Assembly (NCBI GenBank): GCA_902825965.1
Contig: CADEDA010000003.1
Span: forward strand, 221,149 to 285,148
Reading direction: 5' to 3'
Origin: an uncultured Gemmatimonadota bacterium
Lineage (GTDB): Bacteria; Gemmatimonadota; Gemmatimonadetes; Gemmatimonadales; Gemmatimonadaceae
Length of the DNA: 64,000 nucleotides
In this document: positions 51,232 through 60,853 of the stretch, piece after piece
Position numbering within the stretch: position 1 is the first letter of the stretch
How the letters are laid out: the number at the start of each line of letters is the position of its first letter
Translations under genes and position numbers: made by a program
The notes under the pieces: generated by a model
The model's input: the letters and a program-made list of their open reading frames with translations, nothing else
Databases searched by the model: none
Told to the model about the DNA's origin: nothing

Positions 51232-51984
51232 ATGACCGTCCAGATCGCCCTGCTCTCGGACATCCACGCGAATCTCCACGCGCTCGACGCCGTGCTGGCG
51301 GACATCGCCGCGCAGTCCGGGATCGCGGGCCGCTATCACCTCGGCGACCTGGTGGGCTACCACGCCTACCCGAACGAGGTGACCGCCCGGCTCGGGGAGG
51401 CCGGCGTCCCCGGCGTGGCGGGCAACTACGACTCGACCGTCGCGATGCACTACAAGCATTGCGGGTGCCGCTCGGAGAACCCGCGCCAGGAGGAGTTGGC
51501 GCACCAGAGTTTCGCGTGGACGCTCGCCACCGTCACCGAGCGCACGCGCGCGGCGCTCGCCGCGCTGCCGTTCCGGCTCGACGTGCGACCGCTGGGTGGT
51601 CACGTCGCGGGCCCGACGCTGATCCTGCTGCATGCGACGCCGACGAGCAACCTCGTGTACGTGACGGAGGATCGCAGCGACGACTTCCTGCGGAAGATGG
51701 CCGAGCAGGCCGGGGCGAAGGCCGGCGATGTGATCGCCTTCGGACACACCCACAAGCCGTGGCATCGCGTGGTGGACGAGGTGCTGTTCGTCAACACGGG
51801 ATCCGTGGGCCGCCCCAAGGACGGGGACCCGCGTGCGGGCTGGACGCTGATCACGCTGGGAGGCGCAGCGCCACGCGCCGAATCGCGCCGCGTCCCCTAC
51901 GACGTCGCTGCGGCCTGTGCCGCGATCGGCGCGGCGGGGCTGCCGGAGGAGTTCGCCGAGACGCTGCGGACGGGACGCGCCTGA
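51232..51984 (+). CDS. metallophosphoesterase
   Basis: 250 residues from ATG 51232. Calcineurin-like motifs in order: LLSDIHANLHAL, YHLGDLVGYHAYPNE, GVAGNYDSTV (Asn-Tyr-Asp in place of the usual GNHD), LLHATP, and FGHTHKPW. A Cys-rich loop KHCGCRSENPRQEEL is specific to this subgroup. Substrate unknown. Placement directly after arsR in a divergent unit with a MIP channel suggests a role in the same response (inference only). Confidence 0.85.
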   Translation: MTVQIALLSDIHANLHALDAVLADIAAQSGIAGRYHLGDLVGYHAYPNEVTARLGEAGVPGVAGNYDSTVAMHYKHCGCRSENPRQEELAHQSFAWTLATVTERTRAALAALPFRLDVRPLGGHVAGPTLILLHATPTSNLVYVTEDRSDDFLRKMAEQAGAKAGDVIAFGHTHKPWHRVVDEVLFVNTGSVGRPKDGDPRAGWTLITLGGAAPRAESRRVPYDVAAACAAIGAAGLPEEFAETLRTGRA

Positions 51985-51988
51985 GCCG

Positions 51989-54049
51989 CTACCGCGGGAA
52001 CGCGGCCGCGTTCCCGCCGTCCACGGGCAGGACGCAGCCGGTGGTGGCTTCGGCCGACGCGAGGTAGGCGAACGCCGCGGCGACATCCTGGGCCGTGGTT
52101 TCGCGCCCGAGCAGGTTCTGCGTGAAGTACTCGTCTGGCGTGAGCCCGCGTGCGCGGGCCCGCGCCTCCAGCACGCCGCCCGCGAACAACGCCGTTCGCA
52201 CGCGGTCCGCATTGACGGCATTGGCCCGGATGTGATGGGCGCCGAGGTCGATCGCGTACTGCTTCATGAGGGCGACCAACGCGGCCTTGGGGACGGCGTA
52301 GGGGCCGAAGTCGGGTCCCGGGTTGAACGCACTCTTCGACGCGTTGAACAACAGTACGCCGCCCATGCCCTGGGCGAGCAGGACCTGCGCCACGGCGGAC
52401 GCCACGTGCTGGTGCGACCGCAGGTTGAGGTCGAGCGAGGCCTCGAACGCCGCTGCGCCTTTGCTCGTGTGGAGCGCACCGTGCGGTGCGGAACCCGCGT
52501 TGGACACGAGCACGTCGATCCCGCCGAACGTGCGCACCGCCGTCTCGACCGCAGCCGTGACCGCGTCACGATCCGTCACGTCGCAGACCACGCTGACGAC
52601 GCGCGCGTCGGGGTGCGCGAGGGGCTCGCGGTCGAGCACGACCACGTGCGCGCCCAATCCGACGAAATGGTCCACCGTCGCGCGGCCGATGCCACCCGCA
52701 CCGCCGGTGACGAGCAGCACCTTGCCGGCGAAGCGGCCGCCGGCCGCGGCGGCGCCGAGCTTGGCCTGCTCGAGGCTCCAGTACTCCACGGCGAAGAGGT
52801 CGCGCTCGCTCACCGGATGGTAGCGCCCGACCGCCTCGGCATGTTGCATGACCTGCACCGCCCGTGTGACGATGTCCCCGGCGATGCGGGCGTCGGCGCG
52901 GCTGCGCCCGACGGTGAGGGCCCCGAGTCCCGGCACCAGCACCACACGCGGCGCGCGGTCGAGGGCCGTGAGTGCGCGGCCCTCCGCGTTCCGCCGGAAG
53001 TACGCCTCGTACCAAGCCGCATACTCATTGGCCGCGCTGTCGCAGGTGGCGCGCAATGCGTCGTCGTCTAGGGCGGCCAACTGCGCGGCGGGGGGCAGCC
53101 AGAGCGGTCGCGGTTTGGTCCGGATCACATGGTCCGGAGTGACGGTCCCGCGCTCGGTGAGGGACCGGGCGTCGGCCCGCAGCGAGAAGGCGCAGGTGGC
53201 ATCGTCGTCGCGCCACTCCGCGATGAAGTGTCCGGCACCCAGCCGGGCGAACGCTCCGCGCAACCGCGGAGCGAGCCGCGCCTGCAAGCTGCGGCGCGCC
53301 GGGGCGTCATGGACTCCGCCAGGCGGCGACGCCACCGCCACCACCGGGCGGCGCGCCGCCCGCCACTGCTCGGCGCGGGTCACCGCGTCGACCATGCGTT
53401 CGTAGCTCTCACGCGCGGTCGCGCCCCAGGTGAAGATGCCGTGCTGTTCCAGCACGAGACCGTGGACGCTCGACCCGTCCCGGTGCAGGTCGCCCGCCAG
53501 CTCGACCACGCGGCGCGCGAGTGCGAATCCCGGCATCACGTACGGGATGAACCGGAACGCGGCACCCCAGACCTCCTCGGCGATCGCCCGCGCGTCCGGC
53601 TGGTCCTGCAGCGTGAGTACCGCGTCCGCATGTGTGTGGTCGACGAACGTGCCGGGGAGGAACGCGTGCAGCAGCGCCTCGACGGACGGGGTGGGCGCGG
53701 CCGGATCGAGCATCTGGGCACGCAGCGCCGTGACCATCGCGTCGTCCGACAGCGACTCGCATTCGCAGAGCCGGCGGAGCGGCTCCAGCCGGCAGGGCGA
53801 GAATCCCTGCGGCTCGATGCGACCGAGGTCCCACCCACTGCCCTTCACGTACAGCACCTCGACCGGCGCGCCGTGCACCTCGCGCGCGACGGACTTCACC
53901 GAGGTGTTGCCGCCGCCGTGCAGGACCAGGGCCGGGTCCGCACCGAGCAGGCGCGAGGTGTACACGCGTCGGGCGAGGTCCGCTCCCCAGCGGGCACCAT
54001 ACGCCGTGATCGCGGCCTGTTCGTCGGTTGCGTCGAATCGGGAGTGCAT
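51989..54049 (-). CDS. bifunctional class II aldolase/short-chain dehydrogenase (RhaD-ADH type)
   Basis: 686 residues from ATG 54049. N-terminal class II aldolase (LVLHGGGNTSVKS, VDHTHADAVLTLQD with zinc histidines, LEQHGIFTWGATA) joined to a C-terminal short-chain dehydrogenase (LLVTGGAGGIGRATVDHF, LVSNAGSAPHGAL, YAVPK catalytic Tyr-Lys). This matches rhamnulose-1-phosphate aldolase/lactaldehyde dehydrogenase fusions of the rhamnose pathway. No rhamnose isomerase, kinase or transporter is nearby, so the substrate may be another deoxysugar phosphate. It is convergent with the metallophosphoesterase gene, 4 bases apart. Confidence 0.9.
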   Translation of the reverse strand: MHSRFDATDEQAAITAYGARWGADLARRVYTSRLLGADPALVLHGGGNTSVKSVAREVHGAPVEVLYVKGSGWDLGRIEPQGFSPCRLEPLRRLCECESLSDDAMVTALRAQMLDPAAPTPSVEALLHAFLPGTFVDHTHADAVLTLQDQPDARAIAEEVWGAAFRFIPYVMPGFALARRVVELAGDLHRDGSSVHGLVLEQHGIFTWGATARESYERMVDAVTRAEQWRAARRPVVAVASPPGGVHDAPARRSLQARLAPRLRGAFARLGAGHFIAEWRDDDATCAFSLRADARSLTERGTVTPDHVIRTKPRPLWLPPAAQLAALDDDALRATCDSAANEYAAWYEAYFRRNAEGRALTALDRAPRVVLVPGLGALTVGRSRADARIAGDIVTRAVQVMQHAEAVGRYHPVSERDLFAVEYWSLEQAKLGAAAAGGRFAGKVLLVTGGAGGIGRATVDHFVGLGAHVVVLDREPLAHPDARVVSVVCDVTDRDAVTAAVETAVRTFGGIDVLVSNAGSAPHGALHTSKGAAAFEASLDLNLRSHQHVASAVAQVLLAQGMGGVLLFNASKSAFNPGPDFGPYAVPKAALVALMKQYAIDLGAHHIRANAVNADRVRTALFAGGVLEARARARGLTPDEYFTQNLLGRETTAQDVAAAFAYLASAEATTGCVLPVDGGNAAAFPR

Positions 54050-54188
54050 GCGCGGGGCGGGGCAGGCGGTCCACGCGGGCGCTGCAGGCGCGTGGTCCAG
54101 TGGGCGGGGCGGTTCATGCCGGCGCCGTGCGCCGACTCCGCGGGCGGCACTACTGGTGCTCCGCCCGCTGCTCAATAGAATAGCGCCG

Positions 54189-56741
54189 ATGCGACGCACT
54201 GTCCTCTGCCTGCTGCTGCTCGGTGCCTGCCGTGCCGATGCCGACCTCGGTGACCCCGTGCCCGGTGTGGCGCGCGTGCTGGCCGACCGCCGTGCGGCCG
54301 CGATCGATTCGCTCTCGTACGCGATGCGGTTCGACATCCCGCTCGCGCGTGACTCGGCCGTGCGCGGCGAGGTGACGGTCGGCTTCACGCTGCGCGGCTG
54401 GCGCGGCGACCTCCCGCTCGACTTCCGCGCCGCGGCCGAGCAGGTGCAGGGCGTGCGGGTGGACGGCGTCGCGATCACGCCGCGCATCGTGCCGGACCAC
54501 ATCCTGCTGCCGGACTCGCTGCTGGGCGACGGCCGGCACACGGTGACGGTGCAGTTCGCGAGTGGCGAGGCAGCGCTCAACCGCAGCGACGACTTCCTGT
54601 ACGCGCTGTTCGTGCCGGACCGCGCGTCCACGGCCGTTCCGGTGTTCGAGCAACCGGACCTCAAGGCGCGGGTCTCGCTGACGCTCAGCATCCCGAAGGG
54701 CTGGGAGGCGCTCGCCAACGGGGCGGCACTCGAGATCACCGGCGACTCGCTGCGCGAGGTCCGCCGGTTCGCGGCCACGGAACCCATCAGCACCTACTTG
54801 ATCGCGTTCGCGGCGGGGCGCATGCAGGTGGAGACCGCGGAGCGCGCGGGGCGCCGGTTCACCATGTACCACCGCGAGACCGACGTGGCACGGGTACGCC
54901 GCAACCGCAAGGCGATCTTCGACCTCCACGCGTCCGCGCTCGCGTGGCTCGAGCGGTACACGGACATCGCGTATCCGTTCGGCAAGTTCGACTTCCTCGC
55001 GGTGCCGGCCTTCCAGTTCGGCGGCATGGAGCACCCCGGTGCCGTGTGGTACCGCGCCGATGCGCTGTTCCTCGACGAGGCGCCGTCGCGCACTGCGGAA
55101 CTCGCCCGCGCCAGCCTCATCGCACACGAGACGGCGCACATGTGGTTCGGCGACCTCGTCACGATGCGGTGGTTCAACGACGTCTGGATGAAGGAGGTCT
55201 TCGCGAACCTCATGGCGGCGAAGATCGTGGAGCCCACGTTCCCCGACATCAACCACGCGCTGCGGTTCTTCCAGGCCCACTATCCGGCCGCCTACGCCGT
55301 CGATCGCACGGAGGGCGCCAACCCCATCCGGCAGGATCTCGAGAACCTGCGGGAGGCGGGGTCGCTGTACGGCGCGATCATCTACCAGAAGGCGCCCATC
55401 GTCATGCGGCACCTGGAGCGCCTGGTGGGCGACGACGAGTTCCGGGACGGATTGCGCCGCTATCTCGCGACGCACGCGTTCGGCAACGCGACCTGGGACG
55501 ACCTCATCGCGCAGCTCGATCCGCTCACCGAGTCCGACCTGCGGGCGTGGAGTCGAGTGTGGGTGGAATCGCCGGGCCGTCCGCGCATCCGCACGACGCT
55601 GGAGGGCGACACCCTCGTCGTCCGGCAGGATGACCCCTGGGATCGTGCGCTGCGCTGGCCGCAGGCGTTCGGGGTGCAGGTGGGATACGGCGCGTCGCCG
55701 ACGATCATCGCGGGCCGGCTCGACGCACCCGAGATCCGCATCGGCATCCCCAAGGGCGCGGATGGGCATGCCATCCTGCCCGCGTACGACGGCGTCGCGT
55801 ACGGCCGATTCCCGCTGACGGACTCCACGCGCTCGCGCCTGCTGGCCTCGGCTGGCGGGCTCGACGACGCCTTGGCGCGCGCGGTCGCCTGGCAACTGCT
55901 GTACGAGGAGATGCTGGACGGGGCGCTCGCGCCCGCGGCGCTGCTCGACGCGCTCCTGATCGCGCTGGACACCGAGCCGGACGAGCTGGTCGCAACCCAG
56001 CTCGTGGGGACGCTGCGCTCGGTCTACTGGCGGTTCCTGTCGGATTCCACTCGACGGGCGGCCGCGCCACGCGTCGAAGCCACGCTGTGGGAGGCCTTGG
56101 AGCGGGCCCCGACGCCGGGACGGAAGGGCGCGTTCTTCTCCAGCCTCATCGGCGTGACGCTCACCGAGAGCGGTGTCGCGCGACTGGAGCGCATCTGGCG
56201 ACGGGTGGAGAAGCCGCGCGGATTCCCCGTCTCGGAGCAGCAGGAGACCGCCCTCGCGGAAGGGCTGGCGCTGCGCGGGGTGCCGAACGCCGAGGCGATC
56301 CTCGACGCGCAGGCCAAGCGGACGACCAACCCGGATCGGCTCGCGCGCGCGCGCTTCGTGCGGCCCGCGCTCTCGGCTGACCCGGCGGTCCGCGACTCGC
56401 TGTTCCGGACCTTCGCGGACGTCGCGCAGCGCCGACGCGAGAGTTGGGTGCTCGATGCGATGTCACTGATGCACCATCCGCTGCGCGCGGAGGCCTCGGC
56501 CGCGCAGGTGCCGGCGGCCCTGCTCCTCACCGAGGAGATCCAGCGCACCGGGGACATCTTCTTCCCGCTGCGCTGGTTGAACGCCACCCTGGACGGCCAT
56601 CGGAGCCGTTCAGCGGCCGACGCGGTCACTGCGTTCTTGGAGGCGCATCCGGACCTCCCGCCTCGCCTGCGCGGGAAGGTGTTGCAGGCCGCGGACGATC
56701 TCTTCCGGAGCGCGCGGGTCGTGAACGGGTGGAGCCGTTAG
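54189..56741 (+). CDS. M1-family aminopeptidase lipoprotein
   Basis: 850 residues from ATG 54189. Signal peptide with lipobox LLLGAC, so anchored by Cys14. The catalytic site is His313-Glu-Thr-Ala-His317 with Glu336 eighteen residues on (KEVFANL), the M1 spacing; the exopeptidase loop is FGGMEHPGA instead of GAMEN. N-terminal beta domain and a long helical C-terminal domain are present. It trims peptides at the cell envelope. The frame continues upstream to 53430 on the antisense of the aldolase gene, which is rejected. Confidence 0.92.
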   Translation: MRRTVLCLLLLGACRADADLGDPVPGVARVLADRRAAAIDSLSYAMRFDIPLARDSAVRGEVTVGFTLRGWRGDLPLDFRAAAEQVQGVRVDGVAITPRIVPDHILLPDSLLGDGRHTVTVQFASGEAALNRSDDFLYALFVPDRASTAVPVFEQPDLKARVSLTLSIPKGWEALANGAALEITGDSLREVRRFAATEPISTYLIAFAAGRMQVETAERAGRRFTMYHRETDVARVRRNRKAIFDLHASALAWLERYTDIAYPFGKFDFLAVPAFQFGGMEHPGAVWYRADALFLDEAPSRTAELARASLIAHETAHMWFGDLVTMRWFNDVWMKEVFANLMAAKIVEPTFPDINHALRFFQAHYPAAYAVDRTEGANPIRQDLENLREAGSLYGAIIYQKAPIVMRHLERLVGDDEFRDGLRRYLATHAFGNATWDDLIAQLDPLTESDLRAWSRVWVESPGRPRIRTTLEGDTLVVRQDDPWDRALRWPQAFGVQVGYGASPTIIAGRLDAPEIRIGIPKGADGHAILPAYDGVAYGRFPLTDSTRSRLLASAGGLDDALARAVAWQLLYEEMLDGALAPAALLDALLIALDTEPDELVATQLVGTLRSVYWRFLSDSTRRAAAPRVEATLWEALERAPTPGRKGAFFSSLIGVTLTESGVARLERIWRRVEKPRGFPVSEQQETALAEGLALRGVPNAEAILDAQAKRTTNPDRLARARFVRPALSADPAVRDSLFRTFADVAQRRRESWVLDAMSLMHHPLRAEASAAQVPAALLLTEEIQRTGDIFFPLRWLNATLDGHRSRSAADAVTAFLEAHPDLPPRLRGKVLQAADDLFRSARVVNGWSR

Positions 56742-56785
56742 TCGTCCACCTCCCGGCCTCCACCTTCCACCCTTCGTGTTCCACC

Positions 56786-57154
56786 ATGCCCTGTGTCGTG
56801 ACCCGCACCCCGCAGTGGGTGCTGATCGAGTTCAGCGGGACCGTGAGCAAGCAGGAGTTCGTGACCGCCGTGGCGGAGGTGGACGCGCTGGAACGTGATG
56901 CGGGATGTCCGCGGGACCGCCTGTACGTGCTGGGCGGGTTGTTCGCTCGGGAGCTCGACTTCGTCACGCTGAACGGGGCCCTGGAGGCGCGGCGGACCGC
57001 GACCTACGCGGCGCCGATCCGCTCGGCGGTGGTGGCGACCACGCCAGCGGCGGTGAACACCGCGCGACTGGTGACCGCGATTAACACCAACGAGCAGATT
57101 CGCGTGCAGACCTTCCGCGCGCGTGAGGACGCGGAGGCCTGGCTCCGGGGCTAG
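56786..57154 (+). CDS. SpoIIAA-like (STAS-fold) small protein
   Basis: 122 residues from ATG 56786. The pattern QWVLIEFSGTVSKQEFVTAV at the start and INTNEQIRVQTFRAREDAEAWL at the end matches SpoIIAA-like/STAS-related proteins of unknown role. No phosphorylatable serine motif is evident. Its leader (56745-56784) is a C-rich CCACCT-type tract like those upstream of ahcY and the deacylase gene. It may be co-transcribed with the M1 peptidase. Confidence 0.6.
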   Translation: MPCVVTRTPQWVLIEFSGTVSKQEFVTAVAEVDALERDAGCPRDRLYVLGGLFARELDFVTLNGALEARRTATYAAPIRSAVVATTPAAVNTARLVTAINTNEQIRVQTFRAREDAEAWLRG

Positions 57155-57164
57155 GGCCTGCCGC

Positions 57165-58193
57165 TCAGCGCGGCCGGGTCACCACACGCGGTGTGTAAGC
57201 CACGCCGTCCGGCGTCTCACCGACGGACACGTGCCCGATCACCTGCCGGTCCGCGAGTCGGATCACCGCCACGCGCGACTGCGCACTGAGCGAGAGGAAT
57301 GCGTGCTGCCCGTCCGGGGCGATCGCGATGCCCTGCGGCCCGCCGCCGGGGAAGGGGATGCGCCCGCGTTCCGCGAACGTCGCCCGGTCGAGCACGCGCA
57401 GCTCCTCTCCACGATAGTCCGGCAGCAGCACCTGGCTGGCGTCCGGCGTGAACAACACGCGATACGGCCAGCCGAACCCCTCGGCCGCCGTGCGCACCGT
57501 GCCCGTGGCGGCGTCCACCACGCTCACGCGCCCGGTGGCGTTGCTGCCCACCCAGACCTGCGCCCCGTCGGCCGTCACGTTGATCGCTTCCGGCTGCGTC
57601 GGCACCGCGATGCTGCGCAGCGCGGTGCCGGTCGAGAGGTCCAGCTCGGTCACCGTATTGCTGCCGATGTCGCCGGTCCAGGCCCGACGCCCGTCGGCGG
57701 CGACACCGACCATGTGCGAGCCGGCCTTGTCCGTCCGCGCGGTGCGCAGCACCTCACCGGAACGCAGCGACACCACGAGCACGGCGCGCAGCTGCTCCGA
57801 CGTGACCGCCACCAGCGAATCACCGGGCAGGAACACGATGCCGTGCGGGCGAAGCGCCGGTGCGAGGTTGATGCTACGCGTCACCCGGAGTCCCGGCACG
57901 TCAATGACGGTGAGCGTGCTGCCGGGCTGCGGTCCGGTGCCGTAGTCGGTCACCACCGCGGTGGCGCCATCACTCGAGACCACCACCTCGTGCGGTCCGA
58001 CGCCGGTGGGCAGTGTAGCCAGTGTCGCACCGCTCGCCACATCCACGATCGTCGCGGTGTACGGGGCCTTGTTGGTGATGATCAAGGTCCCGCGCAGCGC
58101 GGGCACCTGTGCCCGCCCGGACATCGGTCCCGCGACCGCCAGGACGGCGAGGACGGTGGCACGCAGGAGCGGGCGAAGCGAGCGGCGTGGCAT
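57165..58193 (-). CDS. exported YVTN beta-propeller protein
   Basis: 342 residues from ATG 58193; signal peptide MPRRSLRPLLRATVLAVLAVA. Seven-blade type repeats: TGVGPHEVVVSSDGATAVVTDYG, HMVGVAADGRRAWTGDIGSNTV, AINVTADGAQVWVGSNATGRVSVV and GIAIAPDGQHAFLSLS. Binding partner unknown. It starts 5 bases after the S9 peptidase stop, so both are in one transcript. It is a different protein from the propeller at 14065 and lacks its His-rich loop. Confidence 0.85.
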   Translation of the reverse strand: MPRRSLRPLLRATVLAVLAVAGPMSGRAQVPALRGTLIITNKAPYTATIVDVASGATLATLPTGVGPHEVVVSSDGATAVVTDYGTGPQPGSTLTVIDVPGLRVTRSINLAPALRPHGIVFLPGDSLVAVTSEQLRAVLVVSLRSGEVLRTARTDKAGSHMVGVAADGRRAWTGDIGSNTVTELDLSTGTALRSIAVPTQPEAINVTADGAQVWVGSNATGRVSVVDAATGTVRTAAEGFGWPYRVLFTPDASQVLLPDYRGEELRVLDRATFAERGRIPFPGGGPQGIAIAPDGQHAFLSLSAQSRVAVIRLADRQVIGHVSVGETPDGVAYTPRVVTRPR

Positions 58194-58198
58194 GGCGG

Positions 58199-60853
58199 TC
58201 ACGGGGTGAAGGTGGGCTTGCTGCCCTTGAGGTGGACGTCGAACCAGGCGAGCCAGCGGGCCCACTGGTCGAGGTCGCTCTCGTAGGTCATCACGCTGTG
58301 GTCCTCGTACGGATACAGGTAGAGTGCGGCTTCCTTCCCGAGGCCCTGCAGCGCCGCCATCATGCGGATGGAGCTCAGCGGGGCGGTGCCGGTGTTCTGG
58401 TCCTCGAGGTTGTGGTAGAGCAGCAGTGCGCCCGAGATCCGGTCGGCGCGGAAGAACGGCGACATGTCGAGGTAGGTATCCTGCGCCTCGTAGAAGTTGC
58501 GGCGTTCGCTCTGGAAGCCGAAGGGCGTGAGCGAGCGGTTGTACATGCCGTCGCCGGCGATGCCGGCCTTGAAGTACGGCACGAGGGTCATCGCGTTCAC
58601 GGTGCTGAACGCGCCGTAGCTGTGGCCGCCGATGCCGAAGCGGTCGCGCGCGACGAAGCCGGAGTCCACCATGGCGTCCACGACCGCGTCGAGGTTCTCC
58701 TTGAGGTCCCGCGTGTAGTTGTCGTTCATGCGGCCGGAGTCGCCGTAGATGGGCAGGTCCGGCTCGATGAACACATAGCCACCGGCCACCCAGAGTTCGG
58801 TCGCCGTGGCCGGGCGCGCGGCGGGCACCGCCGGGAACTGGTTGATGTTGGTGCTCCACTTGGAGCGCTCGTACAGCGCGGCGGTGGTGTACTCGCGCGG
58901 GTAGAACCAGATGACGCCCGGCGTGCCATCGCCGGCGCGCCAGCTGCGCGGCAACACCACGTCGGTCCAGAACTGCGTGCCGTCGCGCGGTCGCGTCACG
59001 CGCACGCGCTTGCGGATCGCGCCGGTGACCTCCGGTGCGACGTCCACGGCCTTGGTGAGCTGCCGGAGCGCCCCACTGCGCGTGTCCCGCAGCCAGGCGT
59101 CCTCGATCGTGGTCGCCGTCTGGCGCGTGACGATCAGTTCGCGGTGGTCATCATCGAGGCTGGTGACGAACTGTTCGTATACGTCCGCCGGGCTGTCGAG
59201 GAGGCGCGTGCGGCCGGCCGACTCGATGTCGAGCCGGTCGACCCAGGGGCGCGGCGCGCGCGTGTGCCAGTCGGCGCCGTAGCTGCGCTGCCCCGACACG
59301 AAGACGCTCTTCCCATCACTCGACAGCGTGACGAACAGTTGCCCGTTGGGGCCGCGCTTCGTCGCGAGTGCTCCGCCGGTGCCGATCGTGTCCGGCGGGG
59401 CGGCATTGCCGCCGAACCCACCGCCGCCACCTCCCCCGAACCCTCCGAAGCCTCCGCCGGGCAACGTGACGCCGCGGCCGAGCGCGTACTTCCGGGTCGG
59501 TGCGCCCACGCGCACGGCGCTCACCGCGCCGCTGTCGCTCACGAACATCGTCGAGCCATCGGCGCTGTAGACGACGTTGTTGAACTGCGGTCCGCCCTCG
59601 AACAGCAGCTTGGTGTCGTTGGGACCGAACGGCGGCAGCCATTGCAGGTAGCGCACGCTGCTCACCGTCGGCCGTGCGGCGCCGCCGCGCGTCGGCCGTC
59701 CCTCACCCGCCGCCGGCGCCGCGACCACCGACTGGAAGTACACGAGCCCCGGACCCACCGGGTTCCACTGGATGTTCCGCTTGCCGGTGTCCGGTGCCGC
59801 CGCCTGCGGTCCACCGGGGCCGCCCGGCCCCCGTCCCGCTTCGCGCAGCTCGGTGCTGCTCAACTTGGCGAGGACCTTTCCGTCGCGGCCCCAGAGCTCC
59901 TGCACCGACCCGAAGCTGGAGACCGGCACCAGGTAGGAGAACGGCTCGGTCATGGTGGTGACGCGCAGGTAGGCGCCGTCGCTCGACGCGTCCACGTCAC
60001 GGATCATCGCCGGCGCACCCACCTTCAGCACGCTGCGCTTGGCGACGTCGATCAGGGCCAGCTGGCCGGTGGTGTACCACTTGAGCAGCGCCTGATCGTT
60101 GGGGTCCTCGAGCAGGCTCCAATGCACCGGCTGCGGCACCGCCCGGCCACCCGTGAGGCGCACCTTGGGGCCATCATCGATGCCGTCACCGCCGTCGTTC
60201 GGCTGCGGGCCGCGTCCCTCCGGGACGAGCACCGTGATCAGCTGGCGACCGTCGGCGGTGTAGCGGAGGTCGGTGTAGAGGGTCGCCAGGATCGGCGTGC
60301 GGGTGAGCTGCGTGCTGCGGCCGCTGGCCACGTCGGCGACGAACACATGCGAGGCTTCCGGGAAGTTCGCGATGTAGGCCACCTGCTTCCCATCCGGCGA
60401 CCAGGTCTCGGCCGAGATGGTCGCGCCGGCCGGCGTCTGCAGCACCTTGGACTGGCCCGTGCGGGGGTTCACCAAGGTGATGCCGCTGCGGGTGCTCACG
60501 GTGAGCGACCGCGCGCGGTTGGCCCGGGTGTCGAGTGCGAGGCCACCGAGGTAGATGTGCGGCGCGCCATAGGCGAGCACGCTGCCGCGGTCCTGGCCCG
60601 TCGTGCGCAGGAACCAGGTCCGGTCGGGGCTCGGAGCGGTGAAGGAGATGTCGGTACGCGGCGCCATGATGATGCGCTCGAGCAATGCCGGCGGCTTCAC
60701 GAACGACTCGGCCTTGATGATGGCCTGCGGGTCCCAGCTGCGGCCCGCGGCGGGGGCCTGCGCGGCGGCGCCTTCGGTGAGCAGGGCGGCAGCGAGAAGT
60801 GCGAGGCTGGCGCGGCGGTACGAGGCCGCAGCCGTGTGGCGGGACGGGTGCAT
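58199..60853 (-). CDS. exported S9-family peptidase (prolyl oligopeptidase type)
   Basis: 884 residues from ATG 60853 (MHPSRHTAAASYRRAS) with signal peptide to about residue 33. A beta-propeller region (AETWSPDGKQVAYIANFPE, LRYTADGRQLITVLV) with a Gly-rich insert (GFGGFGGGGGGGFGG) is followed by an alpha/beta hydrolase: catalytic Ser in GIGGHSYGAFST (near residue 745), Asp in LLYHNLEDQNTGT and His in LYPYEDHSV. It degrades peptides in the periplasm or outside. The upstream frame to 61033 lacks a signal and is rejected. Confidence 0.92.
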   Translation of the reverse strand: MHPSRHTAAASYRRASLALLAAALLTEGAAAQAPAAGRSWDPQAIIKAESFVKPPALLERIIMAPRTDISFTAPSPDRTWFLRTTGQDRGSVLAYGAPHIYLGGLALDTRANRARSLTVSTRSGITLVNPRTGQSKVLQTPAGATISAETWSPDGKQVAYIANFPEASHVFVADVASGRSTQLTRTPILATLYTDLRYTADGRQLITVLVPEGRGPQPNDGGDGIDDGPKVRLTGGRAVPQPVHWSLLEDPNDQALLKWYTTGQLALIDVAKRSVLKVGAPAMIRDVDASSDGAYLRVTTMTEPFSYLVPVSSFGSVQELWGRDGKVLAKLSSTELREAGRGPGGPGGPQAAAPDTGKRNIQWNPVGPGLVYFQSVVAAPAAGEGRPTRGGAARPTVSSVRYLQWLPPFGPNDTKLLFEGGPQFNNVVYSADGSTMFVSDSGAVSAVRVGAPTRKYALGRGVTLPGGGFGGFGGGGGGGFGGNAAPPDTIGTGGALATKRGPNGQLFVTLSSDGKSVFVSGQRSYGADWHTRAPRPWVDRLDIESAGRTRLLDSPADVYEQFVTSLDDDHRELIVTRQTATTIEDAWLRDTRSGALRQLTKAVDVAPEVTGAIRKRVRVTRPRDGTQFWTDVVLPRSWRAGDGTPGVIWFYPREYTTAALYERSKWSTNINQFPAVPAARPATATELWVAGGYVFIEPDLPIYGDSGRMNDNYTRDLKENLDAVVDAMVDSGFVARDRFGIGGHSYGAFSTVNAMTLVPYFKAGIAGDGMYNRSLTPFGFQSERRNFYEAQDTYLDMSPFFRADRISGALLLYHNLEDQNTGTAPLSSIRMMAALQGLGKEAALYLYPYEDHSVMTYESDLDQWARWLAWFDVHLKGSKPTFTP

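Noticed and set aside
53430-54188. Upstream extension of the M1 peptidase frame
   Set aside because: The lipoprotein signal begins at 54189; the extension is antisense to the aldolase gene and has no homology.
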